Assembly: GCA_005281725.1 (NCBI GenBank)
Contig: SSBO01000001.1
Coordinates: forward strand, 11,347,776-11,411,775
Length of the DNA: 64,000 nucleotides
Direction of reading: 5' to 3'
From: Wuchereria bancrofti
Taxonomy: Eukaryota; Nematoda; Chromadorea; Rhabditida; Onchocercidae
Under the pieces are notes generated by a model that made no database searches, was not told where the DNA came from, and saw only the letters and a list, made by a program, of their open reading frames with translations. Of this stretch, positions 13,334 to 25,371 are shown piece after piece. Each line of letters begins with the position of its first letter. Position 1 is the first letter of the stretch. The translations under genes were made by a program, and so were the position numbers.

Positions 13334-13668
13334 ATTGTTTTAGTTCAATACATTTCATTTGTATTTATTTAAAATTTAGTCCAATTAAATTGATGCATTT
13401 CAATTCAACTCATTTCAACCTAGCCTAAATTCAATTTGATTCGGCTTAGCTCAATTTAATTTATCCTAACTCATTTTGATTTAGTTCAATTCAATTCAAT
13501 ATTGTTTTAGTTCAATACATTTCATTTGCATTCATTTAAAATTCAGTTCAATTAAATCGATGCATTTCAATTCAACTCATTTCAATCTAGCCTAAATCCA
13601 ATTTGATTCGGCTTGGCTCAATCTAATTTATCCTAATTCATTTTGATTTAGTTCAATTTAATCCAATT
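13334..13668. repeat. Tandem duplication, 167-bp unit, two copies
   Basis: Copy 1 starts at 13334 (ATTGTTTTAGTTCAATACAT) and copy 2 at 13501 with the same sequence. They differ by scattered substitutions, roughly one in fifteen bases. Internally each copy is rich in TTCAATT-type heptamers, so the duplication arose in already repetitive DNA. Confidence 0.9.
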
Positions 13669-13986
13669 CAATTCACAGATTATAATTCAATCTCTCTCTC
13701 TTCATCTTATTCAATCTTCAAGAATGCAAATCACCAATTAGTTGAATTTTACCATTTAACAAATATATAACCGTAAGGCTATTTCGTTACTTGATGTTTC
13801 GCACATTTAAGAAATTATTGCTAGGTATTTGTGAATTGCTAGGAAAGTTTAATAGGATTGTATTGTGAGAGGAATTGTCTGAATTAGAGTAAGTTTTACG
13901 TGACATTACACGTTATATTCATTTTATATATGATAAAAGGAAATGAATATACTAAAAGATTCATGAATTATCACGTAGTATCTATG

Positions 13987-14008
13987 AGAAAGAGAGAGAG
14001 AGAGAGAA
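13987..14008. repeat. (GA)n tract
   Basis: Short run of GA dinucleotides in spacer DNA. Confidence 0.85.
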
Positions 14009-15733
14009 GGGATAGTTTAACGCTATTATCAGTGGTATCACTGTTTCACAGTTTAAAAAAAAAGACCAAATTTTGGATAATTTCTTCTGATCATATCATT
14101 CACGTAACATGCATTTTTCACTCTCAAGCACTTGTCATTCTTGCATTTAGCAAACTCACAAAATTCGAGAACTTATATTGATTTAATCGATTTTCTTTTT
14201 TGAAAGAGGAATATGAATAGGAAGAACTGAAGATTTACTACTTCAGAGAAATTTATTTTTGAGTATATTTGATTAAATTGAGAATAGCAATGGATGCTAT
14301 TTTTCAAACAAATATTATTCCATTTCCTTAATTCATACTTTATTGATCATATAGTAAAATGAATCTTTGTCTATGTTTTGACTTTTTTAACAATGAAGTA
14401 AAAGATTGGATTTAATTTATATGAGAATCATCAATCATTGATTTTTCAGTTTAGTCAGCTAAATTTTGGGCGGATATTTTCCAGTGTAGTATAATACAAC
14501 TTCATCCATATTGTTTTTGTCATATCGAGAAGGAAAATTTTTTAAGCAAACATATTTGCATATTTCATTTTCTTCCTCATATATATTGACGATTCAGGTG
14601 AATCGATGGTACTTCTCATCTATTCGGTCACATTATCGATTCAGATGGAAATTTCTTTCTGCTTTAGGCTTAATTTATCTCGCTGTAATTGATCACTGTT
14701 AAGGCCTTCCACTTTTTTTCTTTATGACGACACTCGGTAGCTCGTTGTTGCTTATTTTTCACCTGTTATCACGTAGGTTCTAATTATCACAGAATGGAAA
14801 AGTGATCGGAAGTGTCTTCTTTTGTAGTTAAAAGAAAATTTTAAACTGCAATTGCCTCGAAAGTACCACTTGTTAACATGTTGTAAAATAAAGGATTTTC
14901 ACTGGTCATTGAAGGAACCAGTGTAAAATTTGACATTGGTGAAGAATTTAAACGGGTAAAAAATCGAACTGCAACAAGGGTCAGTCTCATCGGGCAGGTC
15001 AACGATCAATGGTTAATCTACAGATGGCTGATAAATAGATCAACAGACGTGCTTCATACTTGGTGATATAGAGGCGTGTAAAATTTGCATATAAATGATA
15101 CCTATATAAGTTGCTTAACTTTAAAGGGTAGTTAACCACTTTTGGTTTATTCAAGGTTCAATTCTAAGGACAGAAGTGGCACGTATGGTACTTCAAACGA
15201 TAAAATGTGAATTTAAACCCAGCAGCTGACTATAACAGCAACAACTTTCATTCATCAAATAGTGATATTTTGGGACGATTCAGATGAACTCAGGAACTTG
15301 TTAGTTCACTGTTCAGAGAGATAGTTTAAGTTTCACCGGTTGAGGCCTCTCTTGACTGGAAATTTCATTTCTTCAATGTAAATCATTTCTTCAGTAAGTG
15401 TATGTGTTGTGTTGCAGATGTGTTCATAATACATTCAATTAAAAGCAGATTTTAACAATAGAAGCTTGGTTTTGCTATATTTCTAGATCGTTGAACGTTC
15501 CTCTGAAATGTTATACTGGAAATCAAGGGTTTTTTCTACTTTTTAACGCATTTCGTTTATGGCTCTACGGGATTCTCTGCGATTTACATTAACTCTTGTA
15601 CGGTCACATATGGCACTGGACTTACGTTAAATCGTTTACGGTCGTGTATAGCTCTCTTCACTTACGTGCACTTATATCTGGAAGGTACACATATTTACCT
15701 TATTATATGCAGTCTTAATGGCATACATCTAAT

Positions 15734-15790
15734 AAGGCATACATCTCAACGTTGTTAACCAATTTTTGATACGATTAGAAGAGCTAAATT
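15734..15790 (+). repeat. Dispersed repeat, copy 1
   Basis: A block of about 57 bp beginning AAGGCATACATCTCA and ending GAGCTAAATT. A recognisable second copy lies at 40499-40555 inside an intron of the C1QBP gene. Blocks of identity alternate with small indels, giving about 75-80% identity by eye. Probably an old interspersed element. Confidence 0.6.
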
Positions 15791-16071
15791 ATCATTTTCA
15801 ATGCAAACTGTGGATTTCTCGCGTATAATTTTATATCCTTAAGTCTTTGTCTGAATAATCTTCCTATTCTGTATTATGTGTTTGTCTAAAACTGGCATAT
15901 CTCACAAAAATAAACTCAAAAAAAAAAAAAAATAGAACAGTGCGATATTTATAGTAGTAGTTTAATGAAATACTAGGATTATCATTTATTCCAGATACTT
16001 TAACACTTCCTTCGCTCTTATTCACGAGGCTGAAAGTTTTATAATTTCTCGTAAAGTTTAGTTTCAAGTTT

Positions 16072-16079
16072 GATTTCAG
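16072..16079 (+). other. Probable trans-splice acceptor, GEN1-like gene
   Basis: TGATTTCAG ends at 16079, 16 nt before the ATG. There is no obvious upstream coding exon, so it is best explained as a spliced-leader acceptor, or alternatively the 3' end of a 5'-UTR intron. Confidence 0.55.
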
Positions 16080-16095
16080 GAATCTTCAAAAAACA

Positions 16096-19000
16096 ATGGG
16101 CGTCACAAGCATGTGGGAATATGTGCAAAAGTTTGTACAACCTGTGAACATATCTGTACTGCGAAACAAGCGAATTGCAATTGGTTAATTATATATATAT
16201 ATTTTCCAAAAAACGGTTAAAGAAGTTCAGGACGAAGTTCCAGTACAACATTTGCTTATATATATTATTGCTTATAGTTTAATCATATAAGCTCATTTAA
16301 CTGACACGGATCATACTATAATTAACCATTATTATCTTGTAACTATTATGCATAAAATTGAAGATGTTATCCTCTCTTTTGTTTATATTTTGAACACCAG
16401 CACATTGCTAAATAATCGCTTAGCTACAAATAGATATTTAAATGTAGAAATGAGAAATTTCTGGATATTTGTCTATAACTAAACAAATATCGGAAATGAA
16501 GATGAAGAGAATCCTAGTAAGGGAAAAAAAAATGGAAAGGATTAATCGACTTTTTAATTGACTGGTTTAGATCTTCTATTTTTCACTTTAGATGGTCACA
16601 CTTGGCTATGTGAGGTACTACGTGGCTCGGTAGCACATTGCTCAACAACTCGAAAACCATACTTAAGTACATTTTACACACGTTGTCGAAGTTTGTTGGA
16701 GGAAGGTGTTGAACCTATTGTTGTTTTCGATGGAATTGATGAGGGAGAGCGGACAAATGTTTGTTCCCATTTGTTATTTGTACGACATCATAGCTTTGTT
16801 TTTGTAAATGAAGTACTACGACACTTTTACTTTCATTTTTAAGATCTATAACAATTTCAGGTAGATTATGGGATTTCTTCGATGAGAAAAGTTAGGAAAC
16901 GTGGGAGCAAATACTGGACATCAGAGCTAAAACAAGAAATGGTGCCAAAAGTTGAAGAAATCAAGGTGGAAAATTAAAAATTTCTGTGCAGTTCACAGAA
17001 AATATTTCTTATCTTAGAATAAAGCTGAACTTATACGTTGAAGTTTTAAGGGGCGATGAAAATCACAATGATGTGTTTTTGATCAACAGGTTGAAATAAT
17101 TGATAGATTTAGTAGTAAACTATAATAAGTGGTATAATTTTTTGATTGTATCGTGAATTTCAATAAAAGGCTAACTTAAGGTCGTTTCCTTTTGGTTTGT
17201 TTAGCCTATCACAAATAGGAGACGCTTCGCAGCGAACTGCTCGAAATTTCGTGATAACGGAGATACATGTATTTTTGGTTTTTTCAATACTAAATTTCGG
17301 GACAAGAAATGTAAAAGTGAGATTATTTGAAGATGTTGTTAAATTCGATGGGAGTTCGCTGGATGGAAAGTAAGTTAGAAGGTGAAGCACAGTGCGCACA
17401 GCTCGAGCAACGAGGTTTAGTGCATGGCTGCATCACACGAGATTTCGATTATATTCTTTTTGGAGGCAATAATCTCTATCAGGCAAGGATGGCTTTTTAT
17501 TTCTTTCAATTCAGAGCATTTTTTAAACTTCCTCTCATATGGTTTTTCCTAGCTTCATTGTTGGTTGTTGGGTTACAGAGGCTCGCCAAATTTAAAATTA
17601 GATTCATCAGTCTTGAACTATTTGTGTGTCTATAAGCAATCATATCAATATGTGTCATGTTGCATTTCATGTCGCTTACTCTGTTAAAGATAATTTTTTT
17701 GTGTTTTTCTGTGTGTATAATTTATCTTTTAAGTTTTTGGTGAAGAGGAGAAGTCATTTTCAAAATTATATGTTGGAAACAAACCCTCATTTGTTTTAAA
17801 AATTATGCTTAAATTTGAGGTCGAGTTTGGTTTTGGTGGCAAGGTACAGAACAACATTCTCCATCTTTCCATGGATTACTTGGATGAAACGTTGTGCTTG
17901 AGCAGGTAAACCATTTAAGTTTTTTTTTTTTAATTTAAATAGTTTTTGAGAAAGAGACGAAGAATTGGAGAGATTTTAAATCATATTATGTAGAAGGTGA
18001 CTCATCAATTTTATTACATCTAAAATGCATAGTTGACTTGGCGTATATCATTTCAGTGTAAATGCGCTGATTAGACTGTGGCGAATACTTTTTCCTCTTA
18101 TAAATAAAGAAGCTGAAGAAGGAAAAAGGTGAAGATCGTATAAAGTAAAGTAATTTAGCGTAAAGTCATTTTAGGTCTTGTCTTATCGCAATGACAATCA
18201 TGATTGGTTGTGATTATGCTCAAAAAGGGATTCCTGGTGTTGGTTTAGTTACAGCTTTAGAAATTGTTTCCGAATTTTATCTCATGAAGCACGATCATCC
18301 TCAAGTCATTTTGGACAGATTTAAGTAAGTTTTACTTTTCAATTCTTTCATGTAAAGAACATTTACTTGAATAGGCTTCTGTATGATCAATGACTGCACA
18401 ATGTACAGAATGTAAAACAAGAGTATCCATCAATTGTAACATTTCAATTGTAACTTGTAACGCTTCAGATCTTATACGACAGAAATGCTCCCAGTGCGCG
18501 ATTATGACAGCAATGTTAAACGGAAATTACGACTTAGCGTTAACAGAAATTCCATAGATTTGCGAAATTTCAATCCAAACTCAGATGCTATGTCTAATGC
18601 GATCAACATTTATATGATGCCAATTGTTATTGAGTATTCTCGTACACAGCTGCCTAAAAAATTGCCGCCAAATATACAAAAAACTGAAGTATGTTCTTGA
18701 AATTTGCAACAATCTTTTCAGTATTCCAAATTATAGAACGCATCTTGAACATTCGATCCATTTTTATGACCTCCATAACAATTCTGTCATTCTATATAGT
18801 GTATTTTGAGCTAATTGCATCACTTCATACCAAATGTAACCGTATCCGAAGCTTTTGCAAAAACTTAACGATTCAGGCTGTTATAGTAATCAGTTCGCTT
18901 TGCCTATTGCTTTTATGAACACTAGAAAACTTCTACCAGTTATAAACATATTATGTTGACAAAAATTCCACACATCTATTATATCATTTGAAGGAAATAT

Positions 19001-20003
19001 TGATGCGTGAATGTAACTGGAAGCCAAATGGTGTTAACTGTACACAGAAGCTGCAATCAGATGCAGAGAGAGTTGAGGCAAGTGTACTTACAGTTGTTAA
19101 TTTCTTCTTTGTTCAACTAGTAAATTACGAACAATCATTTTTGCTGTTTTTAGGATACTAAAGTAAATTATTTCTTTTCCATTCGTTTGTATCTAGAATA
19201 GTTATTTTGTTTACGTCTTATCAGTTTCATGAGTTATTTAGAAGCCTGCAGCGCTTACGAAAGCGGGACGCACTGTTTGCTCAAAACGTGAACGAATTGC
19301 CATGGAACGTCTGCGAATGAACGCTTTGCTTTACAAACACAGTCCTGTAAGATTTTCATCTTGATAAATAGAATATAAGAGTTAAATTAGTTTGTAGATT
19401 TTAAGACGAACAAACTCACAGATAAAAGATTTTATCAGCGAATAAGTGCTACTTTCATGTCTTTATGAAGTATACCAATCAAATTCGTAGGCATAAATCA
19501 ATTGATTCTTTACTGTGTTCAGAAAGATTTATTGGACTTTCAGTATATTATTATCACTCATATTTAGTGAGCAAGTTTATTTCATATATGTAGGAAGCAT
19601 GAAAGTTATAAATTGTGGGTCTTTTATTTCTTCCATGAGTTAATTTTTATTGCAGGTGATAGAAGTGATCTCAGTACCATCAACTTCAGAAGATGTGAAT
19701 CAGTTAAATGGTGAAAGTAGTGGTATAATTGTCTCATCACAGCGCGATTCAAATCAACGAAGTGGACGAAAAGAAGGAAATCACGAAATGGGTGGTGTGC
19801 AACAACCACCGCCTAGCAAAATTCCACGAAAAGATGGTTTTGTTACAAAAGTGAATACTTCTAATATAAATCAGGTACAGGTACAACCAACATCGGGACA
19901 GAATGAACCGATTATCATTGAGGAGCAAAATTCAGCTGCTACTGATCTTCTCGTCGTCGAAGATGTCGGTCGCACCAATGCATTGCAGGTCTTCACAGTA
20001 TAA
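16096..20003 (+). CDS. gen-1: GEN1-like Holliday-junction resolvase (XPG/FEN1 family)
   Basis: Preferred exons: 16096-16183, 16592-16758, 16861-16965, 16992-17089, 17205-17268, 17333-17482, 17844-17905, 18057-18128, 18175-18324, 18469-18688, 18994-19077, 19242-19346, 19656-20003; 570 aa. The start MGVTSMWEYV is typical of the family. Acidic residues of the two-metal nuclease site are present: D30 (IAIDG), D76, E190/E192 (LEGEAQ), D211/D213 (RDFD) and D282 (GCDY), followed by the helix-two-turn-helix KGIPGVG. Family members cut Holliday junctions and flaps in the nucleus. The C-terminal third is unconserved and Ser/Gln-rich. Two introns appear to use GC donors (after 17482 and 19077), and two use a TTTGAAG acceptor. 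Exons 16992-17089 and 17205-17268 keep phase but insert extra residues in the helical-arch region, so that stretch is uncertain, as are the start of the 17844 exon and exon 18057-18128. EXO1 and FEN1 fit less well. Confidence 0.8.
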
Positions 20004-22531
20004 TTGCTTCGTTTTTAAAGTAAAATCTCTTACATTGTCTCTACTTTTGATCTGTTAAATAATTGAATTTTCAGCCAATTTTACAAACATCACTATAAAT
20101 CCCCCTCAGTCCCATTTCTTTTTATACATATATACGTTGTGCATACATAAACGTTCGTACTGCTCCTTTTTTTTTTTGGCTAGACTTTTTATTTTACAAC
20201 CAACCTCTATTCTTGAAAGAATTGATTTAATTAATTATCGTTTATGAAATTTGTTATGCATTTCTTCTTTGGTGACTGGCTGAAATTACCATAGTTCTAC
20301 GTCAATCAATTTTTTATGTGGTAAATTTGTGAAGTGTCTTATCAGTAAGTTTGAAGAAAAAATCACACAGAAAGCTTTTAAAGAGGAATAGGTGAAGAAG
20401 ATGAGTGCTGTAAACTTTCCATGATGAAATCTATGGTTGCACTCCATTCTCATATATATATATATATATAGGACTTGAAAGGAAACTTCGTAGAGTTTTA
20501 AGAAAGTGCTGAAGAATGTTCTATTATTGTATTGTTGCATCATATAATAGTGAGAGGATAGGGAGTAATTTGAAGCATGGCTATATGAATAAATGTATTA
20601 AGAGTGCAAATAATGGAGTTTTTGGACTCTTACCATTGCTGGTTTTAGTATTTACATTGATCAAATTTTTCGTATGACTTATGTTTTGTTTTCTTTTACA
20701 AGTTGATCTTGCCCAATGCAATATAAAATACCGTTAATGGAGTAATTTGTTGCCAAATTTGCAGATAATTCAATCGAGGGCATAATTTTTCGATTATACG
20801 GTGATGACGAATTGAATTATTATGGTTCCTACGGGCTATAAAAATACGGCATCAATATTACTAGAACCGTTTTGGTTTACCTTCCTTTTTCACATATTGC
20901 TTTTATTAAACTAAAAGGAATGGTCTTTCATTCTTTTTTGCCTTTGCTTCTCTCCCTAATCCTATTTGCACTATATCATGTGATTTTCCTCTCGCTATCC
21001 CTTTCTCGTCGAATCCGCATCAGTACTAAGCTTCAGAGTACAGTATCTATTAACCGGTGATTTTTGATTTTTAATCTATTTCTAGTATTATTTATACTTT
21101 TAAAATTTAATTTTAGTATGTGATTTTTATAAGTTTGGTATATTTGTCAGATGAATATGTTCTGTTTGTTCTCAGTTATTCACTCGAGCTCCCTCGGAGC
21201 AGTATGTTTTTTTTTTTCTCAATTTTGAACCGTTATTTTCAAAATTTTACATGTTTTCACATAATTTTGTGTTGAAGAAACGTCCTATAGGCCAGAATGA
21301 ATTTTTTGCTCATTCAAATCAATATCGAGACTTTATATTTGAGTTAATTACTTGTTCAAATGACGCACATCTGAGTTTTGTGAAAAGTTTTGAATTTTAG
21401 GAAGTATGTTTCTTGGAGTAATTGCTGAATTTGTAGGTTATCAATATTAAGTATCTCTTGCAGCCATGTCACAATGATGCCATTGTATTCAGCGCCGTTT
21501 CAACGGAACATTTGAATTATTGTTTGTTTGATGCTTGAATTTTGCAGTTTTTTGTGCAAACCACTTTAGTTCTAACCTTTTTCGAGTACAGAAAAAGGTG
21601 AGAACCCTTTGTGATATTCAGTTGTTTAATAGCTTCCATTTCTTTCAATGTGGATGATGCACTCTACAGTTAATCCTTCCTAATAAATAAAGGTGTAGAC
21701 GAAATATGAGTAATTCTTATTTCTTTCAGCTGCTTTTCATGAGCAACACTTTTGGCAATATAAGTATTTAGGCAAAGTAATTATTTCTTTCAGAAGTAGG
21801 AAATAATTATATAGCTTTTCAGATATATAATGATCGTAATTTGCTTTTATTTTTCCAATTTTTTTATTACATTTTTGTTGTGCGAAGAGTATGTTTGTTT
21901 TGTACGTTATTATTATCACATCCTTTCCATATATATTTTTTTTTTTAATGAATCCCTTAACTAAGGGAACCATTTGCTCATACCTAACATATTTTTTGTT
22001 TTATTTTAAATCGTATTATAATTGAATACATGTAAAAGAAGTGATGTTTTTTTTTTTTTAAATCGTTTTTTCTAGGTTTTGCTTAATATTTTCTCTTTAT
22101 CATCCCTTTCTTGTGCTTGTGAATGTTGTTAATTGTCTTCTTCGTAAGAAAAAAAAGGCTACTTGTGTCTCAAAGCTCTGATATCTTTATTTGTTTCTTT
22201 TCTCATATATATTTTGTCGTTTATTATTATTGGTAAAAGAACAAGAGGAGCTTTAATTATATTGCTTCTGTTGATTTTGTGCATACAAAAGGAGAAAGGT
22301 TAATCATTTCCTTTAATATACATATTTGTGATTGCATCTAAAAATGATATCGATGGTATCAGCAAAAAATTCGGTAATTTGTACAAAATAGCAATGAAAT
22401 AAATTGGATGCAAACATAAGGACTGGCTGTAAATAGATTTATGTAGGTCAAGTTTGAGAATTGCTGTGGAAGAATTGTTTCTACGGCAGACATATTGTTT
22501 GTCGAGACTTAAACAGTTAAGTTTTTAGCTA
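20004..22531. other. Intergenic between GEN1-like and BCAS2 genes
   Basis: About 2.5 kb without a supported gene. T-rich, with scattered short frames that lack splice partners. It should contain the GEN1-like 3' UTR and the BCAS2 promoter; an AATAAA occurs near 20590. Confidence 0.6.
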
Positions 22532-22538
22532 TTTCTAG
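22532..22538 (+). other. Probable trans-splice acceptor, BCAS2 gene
   Basis: TTTCTAG ends at 22538, two nt before the ATG at 22541. A 5' UTR this short is typical of SL-spliced nematode mRNAs. Confidence 0.55.
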
Positions 22539-22540
22539 AG

Positions 22541-23942
22541 ATGGAATCTACATCTATGGCTATAGTGCCACGTATTACGGCCACAGTAAGCAAGCTGGAA
22601 GATGCAACAATTTTAGTGGATGCTTTACCGTATCTTGATTCGGATTATACAGAATCCGATCGACAGATGGCAATGCAGATGATTGAAGACGAATGTCGGG
22701 TTTTTCGTCCAGTTAAAAATTATTTACAAAACATGTCACCTCCTGATTTTGACGTGTTTCTAACACCTTGTCTGATCAAAGAACACATTAGAATGTCCAA
22801 GAAGCAAGTGAGTTACATTTTTCGTTTTCTTGTAAAATTATGGCATTAAGAGTTTAATGAAGAAATTTGAAGGGTTAACTTATCTAAGCTTTATATGATA
22901 TTAGAATGCTTTATTTTGTGCAGGTAGCAAATAGAGTAGTGACAATAAGATCACAGTAAAGCGTCTGTTTAAGAATTTAGATTTAAGAAATTAAGAACTC
23001 TTCATTTGCTTCTTCCCTCCTAATTTTTATAGATTTCTGGAAGTAGTAATTCTATCGTTTATATCAACAGTGGTATTTTTTAGCATTTGTGATTTATTTT
23101 TTAGGAAATGCCAAAATTAGATATGTCACGTTATGAATTATCATGTCCATCAACAACAGGACGGCAGGGTGATAAAACTTCGTGGAGAAAAGTATGTTTT
23201 CAACGAAATTTCTTCCTAATTTTTAATTTAATTCTAATCTTTATTACAATTTCTTTATGCTTCTGAATATCGGCGATAGTAATAATAGTAGTGCTAATTG
23301 ATAATAATGATTAAGGCTATTCGTAATGCAGCTGCTCAGAATGAACATTTGTTACTTCGTAATATTAATTTGCAACTGATGGATGAGCATGCACCACCTG
23401 TTTATCTTCGCTACAATAAGGAACTGGAGACTATGTTGCACTGTGAAGAGAAAGAACTAAGGAAGGTATCAATTTTAAATCATTCCCGAGATCGCGATTA
23501 TCATTTTTTTGTTTCTTATAACTCTCGTTTGTTTTTAACACTACTGTTGTGTATGGTTTAAATGCTCTGAAAATTGTGCAGCAATTTGCTTGCATGGATT
23601 ATTAGTCTTTTACATGTCTCGCTCAATAGTCTATTTACTTATGTACTTGCTCTTGGTCTCCAATTTCTAAATATAAATTTGATCGTACAGTTTTATGTAA
23701 GCTTTTCCTCACTTTATTTTTCATTCATGATTTAAAATCAGGAAGAATTTCAGCTTCGAGAAGAGGTAATGGAAATTCATTCGAGACGGCGGAAAAGTCA
23801 GATGGAAGCAGGATTAAAACTGAAAGATTTGGAGCAAAACTGGGTGCAAATGGTCACCAAAAACTACAAGATGGAACTTGCTTGTCAAGAGCTTGCAGCA
23901 GATAATGAGGTGTTGGCCAAGAAAGCTAAATTAATTTCATAG
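22541..23942 (+). CDS. BCAS2/SPF27 pre-mRNA-splicing factor
   Basis: Four phase-0 exons: 22541-22807, 23105-23191, 23316-23465 and 23742-23942; 234 aa against 225 in human. Hallmarks in order are ILVDALPYLDSDY near the N-terminus, an acidic block followed by RPVKNYL, DMSRYEL ahead of the second exon's end, a charged coiled-coil centre, and LEQNWVQMVTKNYKME near the C-terminus. These match human BCAS2 positions such as VVDALPYFD, RPTKNYL and ESNWVSLVSKNYE. BCAS2 is a core subunit of the PRP19/NineTeen complex, acting in the nucleus in spliceosome activation. The C-terminal half is predicted to form coiled coils. Its neighbours are functionally unrelated. Confidence 0.93.
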
Positions 23943-25331
23943 ATTTTCTTTTTTTACACTTCAGTTAATGTATGTTATTGATAGCGCTTGACAGTGATTT
24001 GGACCTATGGAAGGAATTCGTTGTGGTAGAAAGAGTTTTTCGAAGTTTTTTCTCGTTTATGGGTCTATTATATGATTGATTGTATGAGGATTCAGTTAGA
24101 GATACCTGACCGTTTATAAATTTCCAATTATTTTCTTATAGTGGTACATTCAATGCTGTCATCATTGGTAATCATTTTCCATTGTTGTTTATTATTTTAA
24201 TTCCATTATTTTAATTCAGATGTTTTTTTTTTCTTGGTCTTTTTAAGAATTTTTATGTTGTTCGGTGTTTTTCAGATAATTCAGTAAAACTTTAAAACAT
24301 TTATAAAATGATTTGAAATTTTCTTAAGATTTTTCAACCGCAAATAAACAATTTTTGATTGTTTTTTCCTATTAAAATTTTTAGTCTTGAAAGTGTAAAA
24401 ATGCATTGAACCATATATTTCCTTCGGAAAAGTGATATATAGCAGTGAAAGAGCAGCTGCATGGGATAATCTGTTTTTCCAATTGAACATGATACTAACA
24501 AAAAGATTTAAGCTATTATAGTTAATTGTTACACTTTTTCCCCAATCATTTTGGTGGAAAAGAAATACATATGTTGATTTTACACATATGTTCATTCATT
24601 GAAATTGGCATTTTTTTTATAAGCTTTGTTATGCATCATTTAATGTTTACATTATACACTGATACCCGTAAGAGAAGAGAAGAGTGTAAGTGTAATTATT
24701 GGCTGTTAGTTAGCTAATTGGGATGATAACTAAAATTAGTCTCATCGATTCTGCTCGTTATGTACACATTCTCGTGCTTTTATATTGTCTTTTTTTTTTT
24801 TTTTAATTATTAGTCAAATTTTGTTCTACTGCTTTTTTTTTTCTCGATTGGAATTATTCACTGCACTGTGCAATGTTTATTCTTGTAAAAGTTTTTATAA
24901 AAAATTTTCTCTAGATAATACTAAAAAGGCATGAGAAAATATCGAAAAGTACTGAAAAATGATAGATTTAGTTAGTGAGTTGTGATTCATTAAAGTTTCA
25001 GTATTTATTGCAGTGATAGAATTTGATTCTTTAGGAGAAATTTATTCATTGATAATTTCTTTTTGTAATGGTGATTTCTTTTTAAATTGATAAGTTGATC
25101 ATTGATAATTTCTTTTTAAATTTATTTATTGATAATTTCTTTTTGTAATGAATATGGTAGTTATCAAAATGTTACAATTAATTGAAAGTAGTGAAAGCTT
25201 AATTGTTTGATTAGAATAGAAAATTTTTATTGAAGTTAAAGTTGATGAGTATACTACGATTAATTAACATGGATTGGTTCTTTTTATACATTAATTTCAA
25301 ATTATTGTATTAGAATTATTTCTTCGATTCC
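23943..25331. other. Intergenic between BCAS2 and E-Syt genes
   Basis: AT-rich spacer holding the BCAS2 3' UTR (AATAAA at 24343-24348) and a degenerate repeat at 25047-25150. No gene seen. Confidence 0.6.
25047..25150. repeat. Degenerate tandem repeat
   Basis: The motif ATTGATAATTTCTTTTT recurs three times with variable spacers over about 100 bp, two copies being followed by GTAATG. Confidence 0.7.
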
Positions 25332-25333
25332 TA

Positions 25334-25342
25334 CTACTATAG
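25334..25342 (+). other. Possible trans-splice acceptor, E-Syt gene
   Basis: CTACTATAG ends at 25342, 29 nt before the chosen ATG. The pyrimidine tract is weaker than at the other genes. Confidence 0.35.
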
Positions 25343-25371
25343 GATTCAAAGGCTGACGCAAAAGAGTGAAA

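Larger units (their letters stand above)
12645..16095. other. Intergenic, divergent promoter region
   Basis: Separates the C6-type gene (-) from the GEN1-like gene (+). It holds the 167-bp tandem duplication and a (GA)n tract. From about 14,700 to 15,720 it is visibly richer in G+C than the surrounding spacer, yet shows no exon series. The 187-codon open frame at 12354-12917 (+) runs antisense across exon 1 of the C6 gene and looks non-coding. Confidence 0.6.

Noticed and set aside
17090..17114. 25-nt micro-exon in the GEN1-like gene
   Set aside because: It needs a poor acceptor (AAAAGTGAG) for the next exon; the 16992-17089 model keeps phase with better sites.
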